Below, one piece after another: positions 9,401 through 16,280 of a stretch of 23,225 nt of DNA. Every line of letters begins with the position of its first letter. Position 1 is the stretch's first letter. A program made the translations under genes and the position numbers. The stretch covers positions 7,983 to 31,207 of the forward strand of contig MU602946.1 in assembly GCA_025201865.1 (NCBI GenBank), written 5' to 3'. Origin of the DNA: Ramicandelaber brevisporus. Its lineage: Eukaryota > Kickxellomycota > Ramicandelaberales > Ramicandelaberaceae. The notes beneath the pieces were generated by a model. The model was not told where the DNA came from, ran no database searches, and saw only the letters and a program-made list of their open reading frames with translations.

Positions 9401-9972
9401 TTCAAGCTGTACAAGTTAGACTGACTCAGCTGAAATCTTAGCTGAAGATTTAACTTACTTCCAACGCTACTCTTGGTATAGTAAGATGTCATTTTATTGT
9501 AAGCCACTGCATAATCAATCAAACGCTTCATCAACTGGCTATTTGGATTCAATATATCATCCAAAACACGAATGTCAGACTCAGATTTAGTGCGCTGGAT
9601 CCATCCACGCTGTTTACTGTTTCCAAACAAGTGCTCGCATATAATAGGAATCGACTCTGATAGCACCAAGTCTGCATTTGATGAAATACATCCTGACACA
9701 AATGACTGAATGGCCTGTCCTGCCTGTGTTGCATTAGTGGATGTCAGCAGCCGATCAGTAAACATACGCGTATCTGGCTGATGCGCTGCTGTAGACTGCT
9801 GTTGTTGCAGTTGCTGTGGCTGTTGTTGCAGTTGCTGTTGTTGCTGCTGATGAACAAACTGAGCGCCAGTTGGATACGGCGAGCCAGGCGCTGGAGTCAT
9901 ACCGTGGACGCCGGTACTGGTACTAGCGGCAGCGGCAGCAGAGTGTCTGATCGAGTCGAGCAACCCTGGCAT
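6496..9972 (-). CDS. SMPD4-like (neutral sphingomyelinase-3 family) tail-anchored protein
   Basis: This 1158-residue protein resembles sphingomyelin phosphodiesterase 4, a large ER and nuclear-envelope protein. The resemblance is by pattern: LNLNSLEYFIASFISVPL followed by ILNKWLMYFAP matches the LNPFEYYIFFFALSL and DRYLSWFLP region; WLSIVHTWISWISP matches a second tryptophan helix; and a late segment GRYIRRDDEVPWLGPLLQKL corresponds to the conserved C-terminal part. The protein ends in one strongly hydrophobic segment (FAILVLLLFIIYTFF), fitting a tail anchor. Lineage additions include a Gln-rich run near residues 41-59, a Ser/Gln-rich middle and a six-His run near the end. I see no independent catalytic signature, so sphingomyelinase activity is only inferred from family. 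It diverges from the Arp5 gene. The identification rests on remembered motifs and needs a profile search. Confidence 0.75.
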   Translation of the reverse strand: MPGLLDSIRHSAAAAASTSTGVHGMTPAPGSPYPTGAQFVHQQQQQQLQQQPQQLQQQQSTAAHQPDTRMFTDRLLTSTNATQAGQAIQSFVSGCISSNADLVLSESIPIICEHLFGNSKQRGWIQRTKSESDIRVLDDILNPNSQLMKRLIDYAVAYNKMTSYYTKSSVGSKLNLQLRFQLSQSNLYSLNVIRSSAPELFNQFPELFTQSLSVQHDSSNEAALNLNSLEYFIASFISVPLYGHKDESPISVPQSSAARSIPVMIPASLTPSQHYSSILNKWLMYFAPAVNVSAPRNIATDLIESRDAAIRIVQSFATLVSSLWIALPSFSAAILQLDPSVPGSSDVINHQQLIKPVKVTKISAAASNLLLAPTNHILSLVQHFISADRIGACCVSLESPVEIESLLRTFQPDSVNPTIGSVLMFTVTLKSTAYNCLAHSMYRYLRIALSEVIPKPSASSSHSTRLVDSGLWLSIVHTWISWISPEPIVGITCPLVVNQPHLQQMHRISIVEKLDELMQSQWRLHASIGGTLSTFVPILPWAKYTMANFAFYSVLLRILLSSLTAQGGVHLAEDITPVSRPTGPYNTLDGLVSESVLAALSGVAYVFSSQPVNTFSCDAMHAFDPNNYASARSEMERPTQKQSSTTSIDSKRHQLPPSTPFSFRSAATTTAAAATPGHHADVFSPRSSLKSARPSQIHNLLRHRGTPARNVHFGEDSESLYQHQQHQQYQHRVVSTPVTKLSQMMAAFDNEEETRLRQQQNQFSLNHQKLHNQAPADVDDLSAEELAWFSSIYVIIDRQTLASNLRHILLRYDSLVEGNQPTDAMAFAWPSSSSHVDHRVALLKSKGWWESLAHGGLSMVEKEAFVAPILREFALTAQALRELLAKVNSFKVDVETSRKENAAAAAAKRQEQAGGLAKWLWETLFGASHVPSADHGLNMERDLIAVFDAFAKTINDNISVLDLWHSNVRVAFGATNARFNSISSDLETAAGTEKVRLLIAPIIRECEILIARETQGKSPADLIWQPDMSKRDPTHIANESISQVKDGFRKFDQLDTTTPIPILGDRGRYIRRDDEVPWLGPLLQKLDDSLFGTDAWVEAVDDDDDYNHHHHHHRQQQAVTRIKILYPGQHLFRFRILARYVNFAILVLLLFIIYTFFM

Positions 9973-10183
9973 TGTTTCAATACGCGCGATCCTCTTTTGC
10001 CGTTGGTTCTTTTTGCTGGTTCTTTTTCTTTTTGCTGGAAAATGCTGCGATAAACATCGACTTTGACTTCGACTTCAGCTTCGCCTTTGACTTCGACAGC
10101 AACAGCAACAGCAACAGCACAAACACTCTCATCAAAAGAAAGCACACATACACACACATACACACACATACACAAACTGCAGA
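9973..10183. promoter_or_regulatory. Short divergent promoter of SMPD4-like and Arp5 genes
   Basis: The 211-bp spacer between two divergent starts is made largely of simple repeats: TTTTTGCTGG-type repeats on the left, then TTCGACTTCGAC-type, then CAACAG units, then a CACACATA tract. No TATA box is obvious. The promoter role is inferred from position. Confidence 0.45.
10143..10175. repeat. CACACATA microsatellite in the Arp5 leader
   Basis: About four 10-bp periods of ACACACATAC end nine bases before the Arp5 ATG at 10184. It is probably within the 5' leader of that mRNA. Confidence 0.7.
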
Positions 10184-13157
10184 ATGACACGACGACAAAT
10201 CTTCTCCATAACAGAGGCTGAGCGTCAGATCCCTTTCCCTCGTCCACTACGCGAACAATTTCCCTTGCCTTCAGTACAGTCACCGTTTGTTATCGACCTT
10301 GGATCATATCGCTGCCGAGCTGGATGGTCTGCAGAATCAGCTCCCTCGCTTGAATTCAGTAATGTCCTGTCCAAGTTTCGAGAACGTCGTGCGGGACAGG
10401 GTGGATCTGGACCAACATGCGTGCTTGTAGGCGATGATATAATATTGGATGCATCAGTCACGTCCAACATGAAGCCAGTGTTTGAAATGGGAAGTGTCAT
10501 AGGCGGTGGCACTGGAACAAATGTGAACAATGCTGGATCGGGTTCAGCTTCTCTTTCAGCGGCAGCAGCATCGGGTGCAGGCATTGGGAATGGGGCTGGA
10601 AGCGGCCTTGTTGCAAATCCAGATGCGGTTGAAAATGTGTTTGATTACATATTTGCACGCCATGGACTTGGCAGTAGCGGTTCAGTGCAAGCTCCATTAT
10701 TGATTACTGAGCCTGCATTCAATCTGCCATCCAGTAGAAGAATAATGTCCGAGCTTATCTTTGAAGCATACAACGCTCCAAGTCTGACTTATGGAGTTGA
10801 TGGATTGTTTGCATTTCAGCACGAGGTTGGTGTAAAGTACAATGATCAGAATGGTGGAAGCATGTTTGGTAAGAGGAGTGGTCTTGTGGTTTCACTGGGT
10901 CATAGTGCCACTCACATTTTGCCAATTTTAGGCGATGATGACTTGAATGATAAAGATGCAACATTTAGTTCAAATGGCGATTCTGCAAACTCGTTCATTG
11001 ACTATGGTAGACGTATATCATATGGAGGAGCGCATGCAACTGAATTTATGAGCAGATTAATGCAACTTAAATATCCAGTATTTCCTGCAAAAATATCACC
11101 AATTCAGGCAGAATATCTGGTTAACAATCACACCTTTGTATCACTTGACTATCAATCTGAACTTAATAAGTTAGCTCAGCCTGAAGGAATCTCTGAACTG
11201 GATGTAATTATTGAATATCCTCATCCTCAGATGCATCGTCAGCCTCCAAAGTCAAGCGAAGAACTGGAAGCTGAGGCTGAAAAGAGGCGTGAGCAAGGCA
11301 GAAGATTGCAGGAGCTTATTGCAAAGCAGCGTGAAGAGAAACAAAGACAGCGAGAAGCCGACCTGAATGAGCTGCAGGCGTATTACAGTACAAAGGAATT
11401 GGATCCAGCCGAGTTTGCTCGGACTTTAGTGGCCAACGGATGGGAGGATGAAGCTGATTTGCTGGCTGCGATCAAGGAGCTGACAGCTCAAGTTAACAAG
11501 GGCAAAAGTAAACAAGCTACTGCTCCAGCAGAAGATGGCGTAAGCGAACCGATGGACGTTGTAGACAGCACTGATGCATTGCCAACTGTTGATGGACTTG
11601 ATTCCGTAGACCCTACCACAATCACCATCACTACCGCCACCCCTACCGCCACCCCTGCTGCTGCTACTAGTACTGCTGGTGCTGATACTGCTGCTAGTGT
11701 TGCCGCTAGTGTTGCTGACGATGATGCTGCACTGTATCCACTATTGGCCATTCCAGATGATCAGCTTACTCAAGAGCAAATCTATTCCAGCCGAAGATGG
11801 CGTAAGCGAGCCGATGGATGTTGTAGACAGCACTGATGCATTGCCGACTGTTGATGGACTTGATTCCGTAGACCCTACCACAATCACCATCACTACCGCC
11901 ACCCCTGCTGCCACCCCTGCTGCTGCTGCTGCTAGTACTGCTGATGCTGCTGCTGCTGCTAGTGTTGCTGCTAGTGTTACTGACGATGATGCTGCACTGT
12001 ATCCACTATTGGCCATTCCAGATGATCAGCTTACTCAAGAGCAAATCAAAGAGAAGCGTCGCCAGCGTCTGCTAAAGATTGGAGCCGAGCAACGTGCCAA
12101 GAACCGTGCAGCGAAAGAAGAGGAGCGGCGCAAAGCTGAAGAGGCTGCTCGCCAGGATGAAGAACGTCGCTTGGCCGATCCCGTTGCCTACGTCGAAGAC
12201 TTGAAGCGCCAGCGTCAAGCTATTCTGGATAAGATGGCTGAGCGTGAACGTCGTCGCAAGCAAGTTATGGATCGCCGCGGTGCAGCTGCTCAGAAACGCA
12301 TGAAGTCCATTGCTAATCTTGCCTCGAGCGAGAATGATACCACCGTTTATGGCAACAAGCGGCGGCGAAGACGTGATCAGCTGAACGACACTGGACCACA
12401 GCGTGAAGATGGTGAAGATGATGGGTTTGGACTGAATGATGATGACTGGGCTGTCTATCGTGAGATCAACAAGGATGAGCCAATCGAGGACGAAGAGGTG
12501 CTGGCAGCCGAGGCAGCTGAGTTGGAACGAATCAAGACGCTGTTGGACACACATGCACCCGGTTTCCTCGAACAGGAGCAGCTGGACAAGTACTTTGCCC
12601 AGCAAGAGAATTCGCTCATTTATCGTCTCAAGTACGGATATCGTTCTCGCGAGCTGCTGATGAATGACGAGACTAAGGATGGTTTACGGTGGACGCCTGA
12701 TTATGAGGATTACGAACAATCCTTCCGCCTCCATGCCAACATTGAACGGATTCGAGTGCCTGAAGTGTATTTTGAGCCGTGTATTGCTGGCTTTGACCAG
12801 GCTGGTATTGTGGAGATCATCGAGTCAATGCTGCTTCGTGGCTCAATTCCACTATCTGTGAACCAGCGTAATGCAATTCTGAGCAACGTTATTGTGACCG
12901 GTGGGCCGTCTGCTTTGCCTGGCTTCACCGAGCGGCTACAGCAAGACCTTGTTGCAGCCTTCCCAGCTGGACAAGTGATTAATGTCACCCGCGCATCGTC
13001 TCCTTCAAGTGCAGCATGGCGTGGCGCCGCTTCATGGGCCACTCACTGTCGTGATGAATTTGATGCTGCATCCATCTCGAGAGCGCAATTCCAAGAGTTT
13101 GGCGGCGAGTATATTAAAGACCACCGATATGGAAACCGCTTTTATAACATTATTTAA
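10184..13157 (+). CDS. ARP5: Actin-related protein 5 (INO80 subunit), frame interrupted by a tandem duplication or spliced
   Basis: Arp5, with Ies6, is the nucleosome-contacting actin-like module of the INO80 remodeller in the nucleus. The N-terminal half shows the actin fold (FVIDLGSYRCRAGW; LLITEPAFNLPSSRR; YGVDGLFAFQHE; YGRRISYGGAHATEF). A basic Arp5-type insert follows (RREQGRRLQELIAKQREEKQ), then the C-terminal actin part (FEPCIAGFDQAGIVEIIESM; NVIVTGGPSALPGFTERLQQ). The first frame stops at 11836 and the rest continues in another frame open from 11679 to 13157. The shift falls on a tandem 262/265-bp duplication. A GT-AG intron from 11508 (GTAAAC) to 11790 (TTCCAG) joins both frames exactly, giving 896 residues with KGK-T-EDGVSEP at the junction. 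Without splicing the protein would be truncated before its second actin half. A haplotype join in the assembly could also explain it. Family identity is strong; gene structure is open. Confidence 0.85.
11508..11790 (+). other. Candidate intron in the Arp5 gene
   Basis: The donor GTAAAC falls after the first base of a codon. The acceptor CTATTCCAG leaves the following two bases to complete it (A plus CC makes Thr), which restores the frame of the downstream half. A branch-like CTTAC lies about 22 nt before the acceptor. The interval holds almost the whole first copy of the duplication. A second in-frame choice, donor GTAAGC at 11540 with acceptor CAAG at 11774, has a better donor and a poorer acceptor. 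Confidence 0.4.
11521..12047. repeat. Head-to-tail duplication inside Arp5 coding sequence
   Basis: Copy 1 (11521-11782, 262 bp) and copy 2 (11783-12047, 265 bp) abut with no spacer. Both encode the segment PAEDGVSEPMDVVDSTDALP, then a Thr/Ala-rich stretch, then LYPLLAIPDDQLTQEQI. Differences include several silent changes (GAA/GAG, GAC/GAT, CCA/CCG, GCC/GCT) and changes in the GCT-repeat part, where copy 2 has one extra codon. The 262-bp offset is not a multiple of three, so the copies lie in different frames. Confidence 0.93.
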
Positions 13158-13389
13158 ACCAAAAAAATGAATCACTCTGCTGGTCTCTACCATAGTGCCG
13201 CTCCTGTTGACAGTGAACATCGTTTGCTACTTCGATACAGTGTTGATGGATTGAGTCTATTTGTTGATTTTATTCGCGTTTTGTTTTGTTTGTTTTGTCA
13301 CGAAAGGAGGTGACTGGTTTGCTTCTCTCTGATCTCTACTACCAGCAACAACAGAACAGAATAGAGCAGAACAGCATATCTACCCAGCC

Positions 13390-14493
13390 ATGCCGACCGT
13401 GAAGATCAAGATAGAGCCAACGGCAGCAACAGCAGCAGTCGACGTGCAAGTCAAGCTTGAGCCGAGTCTCTCTGTGGGTGATATCAAGCACGAACAGCAC
13501 ACTTCAGACATTGACACCAAAGTCGAGTCTGACTCGGAAGCTGACAGCGAGGAAGACGACATTAAATCAGAGAACGACGACAACAGTGACGATGGAGACA
13601 CCAACCAGGCAACAGCCGTTCCAAAGAATCAGAAACAATTCATTTGCAAACATCCTGGATGTGGCCGTAGTTTCAATTATGCAGGCAATCTGAGAGTGCA
13701 CCAGCGTGAGCACAGACTCCAAACAGAGATCAATATATGTGGAAAGGCTCACATTCTGACTCGGCAGTCGTTAACGAATCGATGGCCATGTCCGGTACCA
13801 GATTGCACGTCAACGTACAAAACAGTCGGCAGTGTATGTAGACATATACGAAAAAGTCATGGTGACATTATAGGACAACAACAACCACAACAGCAGCTTC
13901 CAGCAAATATGAATCAACGCAAATATAATTCCCTTGATGTGGATGAATATTATGTGGATGACATTCGCTGTGGCTATCATGCTACAACTGGAGTGTTCAT
14001 TTGCCACGAATGTCGATTAGTGCCAGAATGTCTGCTAACTCATCTACAGCAGAAACATGGATATGATGAGGAATCAATTGATAATGACATGCTACCAGAA
14101 AGTGCAGTAAATGCAAAAGCCGATCCCAGCAGCAATCAGCACACCGACAACCCACATCTCGCATCAGCAATACGCAAACCAAACCAACAACAACATCCAG
14201 ATATTGTTCAAGGCTGGCTGTGTGTTGCACCTAATTGTGGCCACTGTTGCTCAACTAAAGACACTAGATATCAACACCAACGAAGAGAGCATAAAGGTGA
14301 ACAACAATCGACTGTTCCTGCTCTTTTATTGCGACTACTTTATGGAAAAATACAAACTTCGTGCTTTCTCATTACTCGATTGGATACATCTATTGACAAC
14401 AATATCAAGCCAAATGACTCTACTGTTCAGTATAATAGTGAGTGTGACTACGACGATGGTGATGAATTGGTGCTGAGTGACTATAGTGATTAA
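13390..14493 (+). CDS. C2H2 zinc-finger protein with N-terminal SUMO-motif cluster
   Basis: This 367-residue protein is probably a nuclear, nucleic-acid-binding factor; I do not recognise a specific ortholog. The acidic N-terminus (1-75) carries repeated psi-K-x-E motifs (IKIE, VKLE, IKHE, TKVE, IKSE). Fingers follow: residues 86-108 (C-x4-C-x12-H-x3-H, CKHPGC...HQREH), 134-157 (CPVPDC...HIRKSH), an atypical one at about 205-223 (FICHECRLVPECLLTHLQQKH), and a fourth near 275 (CVAPNC...HQRREH). A Gln-rich spacer lies after finger 2. The third finger, with GYHATTGVFICHEC before it, resembles OrsD/DUF3505-type zinc domains. The tail is acidic (DYDDGDELVLSDYSD). The start is the first ATG after a leader with AGCAACAACAG repeats, 232 bp after Arp5. 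The 3' end could be spliced differently, since a GTGAGT lies at 14438. Confidence 0.75.
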   Translation: MPTVKIKIEPTAATAAVDVQVKLEPSLSVGDIKHEQHTSDIDTKVESDSEADSEEDDIKSENDDNSDDGDTNQATAVPKNQKQFICKHPGCGRSFNYAGNLRVHQREHRLQTEINICGKAHILTRQSLTNRWPCPVPDCTSTYKTVGSVCRHIRKSHGDIIGQQQPQQQLPANMNQRKYNSLDVDEYYVDDIRCGYHATTGVFICHECRLVPECLLTHLQQKHGYDEESIDNDMLPESAVNAKADPSSNQHTDNPHLASAIRKPNQQQHPDIVQGWLCVAPNCGHCCSTKDTRYQHQRREHKGEQQSTVPALLLRLLYGKIQTSCFLITRLDTSIDNNIKPNDSTVQYNSECDYDDGDELVLSDYSD

Positions 14494-14892
14494 GATGATG
14501 ACATCCATTAGCTAAAGACAGCAGCAGCATCTCAACCACCACAATTGTTAACAAAGTGAATATGCCACTACCCGATGTTCCTGACTTCAGGTAACTTTTT
14601 AATATCTCAATTGACTTTTTAATACTGTAATCCAGCGATCCAATTGTAGGTATAATTGTAGCCAGGAATGACAGTCATAATGACAGGTTCTCTTCATTTA
14701 GTCATCTTGCTATTTTTTATGTACAACTATTCGCAACTTACATTACAGCCATATAGTCTCATCACGAAGAATACTAAATTGCATTCCAAAGATATTAAAA
14801 ACTCAATGAAGGAAGTTACAGCAGGATGCAATTGATGCAGGTAAAAGAAAAAGGAAGGAAGGAGGAAAGTGAGAGAAAAATGGTGAGTGAGA
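14494..14892. other. Convergent 3' spacer with a possible small intron
   Basis: This stretch lies between the stops of the zinc-finger (+) and Rab (-) genes. It is AT-rich on the left, and its right end has a GGAAGGAAGGAGG-type purine tract. A 45-nt sequence at about 14592-14636 starts GTAACT, has TTGAC inside and ends ATCCAG, as a short intron would. The flanking plus-strand frame is open from 14502 across this splice to a TAG near 14759. It may hold extra exons of the zinc-finger gene or mean nothing. No RNA gene is evident. Confidence 0.3.
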
Positions 14893-15897
14893 TTACGTCT
14901 TGCAGCATGATGACATGTAGGCTTGAGCACTGTTAATTCCGGAATCAGCCACATTAATGCGACCACCAGTGGCGCCGCTGCCCTGAGTGTTAGCGTTGGC
15001 ACCTGGTGGCATACGGTCAAAGATGCTACTCTTCACCTCCCGTGCCAATGTATAAAATGCATCATCCACACCCCTTCCAGTCTTTGCACTAGCCGTAACG
15101 AACTTGATGCCGTACTGCTCGGCCTTTTGACGACCGCGCTCTTCTGATACAACAATCTGGTCGGGATCGACATCAATCTTGTTGGCAACGAGCACTTTGC
15201 ACACATTCTCCGAGGCATGCTCTTCAATGTTCTTCATCCAGTTGTCGATGTTGTGGAAAGAGCGTTCGTCCGTGACGTCGTAAACCAACAGGATGCCCAT
15301 TGCTCCTCGATAGTACGCCGTTGTGATTGTTCTAAAGCGCTCCTGTCCTGCGCTATCCCATGCCTGGAGCTTAATCTTCTTGCCATCGAGCTCAATCTGC
15401 TTGACGCGGAAATCGATGCCGATGGTCGTGATGAAGGACGGTGTGAACGAATCTTCGACGAAACGGATTAGTAAACAAGACTTGCCGGTGCCGCTGTCGC
15501 CGAGAATCAGCAGCTTAAACAAATGATCGCTGTTGTAACATCCAATAATAAGTAACATGTCCAAAGGTCAAGGAATGCAGGAGTTGTGCAAATGTCATAA
15601 ATGTCACAAATGTCAGTACATTAGTTTCTGAGTGCTGTATCGCTGGCTATGTTGCTCATTATTATCGTTTCTCCCCTCACATCGACAGTTGCAGTTATTG
15701 TTGTTGTTGCAAAGTTGTTCTCGAATGTCGCGGATATTGCTGATGTTCAATACTGGCTGATAATGCTGGCTGATAATGCTGACGTGTGTGAAAAAGGTAT
15801 ATCGCGTAGGAAGGAACTGAGTTGACTTTGGCTTGGCTTGCTCTCTTTGGGCAGCTAGCTAATCGGGGCAGTTTAATACGTACTATTGTGCGCTCAT
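14893..15897 (-). CDS. Rab8/Sec4/Ypt2-type small GTPase (two exons)
   Basis: Exon 1 is 15897-15884 (14 nt) and exon 2 is 15529-14893; together they give 216 residues starting [18 protein letters not shown]. The intron (15883-15530, 354 nt) runs GTACGT to ACAACAG. This start makes the numbering match Rab8: Tyr5, Phe9, Gln67 and Asn121 all fall in place, whereas the unspliced frame starting at 15564 has an unnatural N-terminus. Visible are the P-loop GDSGTGKS (15-22), switch I TTIGIDF, G3 WDSAGQE (62-68), G4 NKID (121-124) and G5 SAK. The segment NIEEHAS is typical of the Rab8/Sec4 group. The end, SSCCKT, is a CCxx double-geranylgeranylation signal. Such Rabs direct secretory vesicles to the plasma membrane, often at the hyphal tip, with the exocyst. 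The Ser64 and Thr19 substitutions are unusual. Confidence 0.92.
15530..15883 (-). other. Intron 1 of the Rab gene
   Basis: On the minus strand it begins GTACGT directly after ATGAGCGCACAATA and ends TTACAACAG. Joining gives TA plus C, a Tyr codon, in phase. A candidate branch TTGAC lies about 45 nt before the acceptor. It contains a short run of GTT/CAA repeats and two copies of GGCTGATAATGCT. Confidence 0.82.
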
Positions 15898-16280
15898 CTA
15901 GGTTGCAAGCAGTAACTGGAAGCAGACGATCTTGAACGTTTAGCAGGTGTATGTTATGCCAGGCTGCTATGGAAGGAACACACAGGTAGGCAGGTAGGCA
16001 GGCAAGCAGGTAGGCAGGCAGCGAAGAAGAACAAGAAAGAGAAATAGAAATAGAAATAGAGAAAGTGTTTGCAGAACGATGCAGGTCAAACTACACTTCC
16101 AAAGTACACCTTGCCCGCGATCGGCCAAGTTGGTGGTTCGTTTTGCAGTAAAAACCCTCAACAAGCAAGAAGAAAAAAATAAAGAAAACAACAGCAACAG
16201 CGACAGCGACAGCAAGAGCAGCAGCAGCATCGTGTTGTGGTTAGAACTTGTATACGCGGACACGACTTGATTGAGTAACG
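15898..16280. promoter_or_regulatory. Divergent spacer of Rab and Nup93 genes
   Basis: This spacer holds both 5' flanks. It contains a tandem GGTAGGCA-type repeat (about 15983-16021), AGAAAT repeats (about 16039-16062), and CAACAGCGACAG repeats near 16190-16230 close to the Nup93 start. A 63-codon open frame (16079-16270) ends just before the Nup93 ATG and may be an upstream ORF, but it looks like low-complexity leader. No clear TATA box was seen. The promoter role is positional inference. Confidence 0.4.
15983..16021. repeat. AGGTAGGC/AGGCAGGC tandem repeat
   Basis: About ten imperfect copies of a four-base unit (AGGT/AGGC, one AAGC) lie in the Rab-Nup93 spacer. Its length is likely variable between isolates. 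Confidence 0.75.

Noticed and set aside
9897-10283. 128-codon minus-strand frame spanning the SMPD4-like/Arp5 spacer
   Set aside because: It reads repeats (VCVCVYVCVC-like and AEVEVKVDV-like) across the divergent promoter and overlaps both genes.
11488-12016. Antisense open frames over the Arp5 duplication, each present twice
   Set aside because: They arise from the reverse reading of GCT repeats and are duplicated with the segment; not genes.
15600-15880. Search for a tRNA or small RNA gene in the Rab intron
   Set aside because: No A-box/B-box pair or cloverleaf was seen by eye; only short direct repeats.
15983-16021. Regular short repeats that might suggest a CRISPR array
   Set aside because: The unit is four bases with no spacers, and the gene content is eukaryotic; it is a microsatellite.
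16079-16270. 63-codon frame just before the Nup93 start
   Set aside because: Most of it translates CAACAG/CGACAG repeats. It could act as an upstream ORF but there is no evidence of a protein product.
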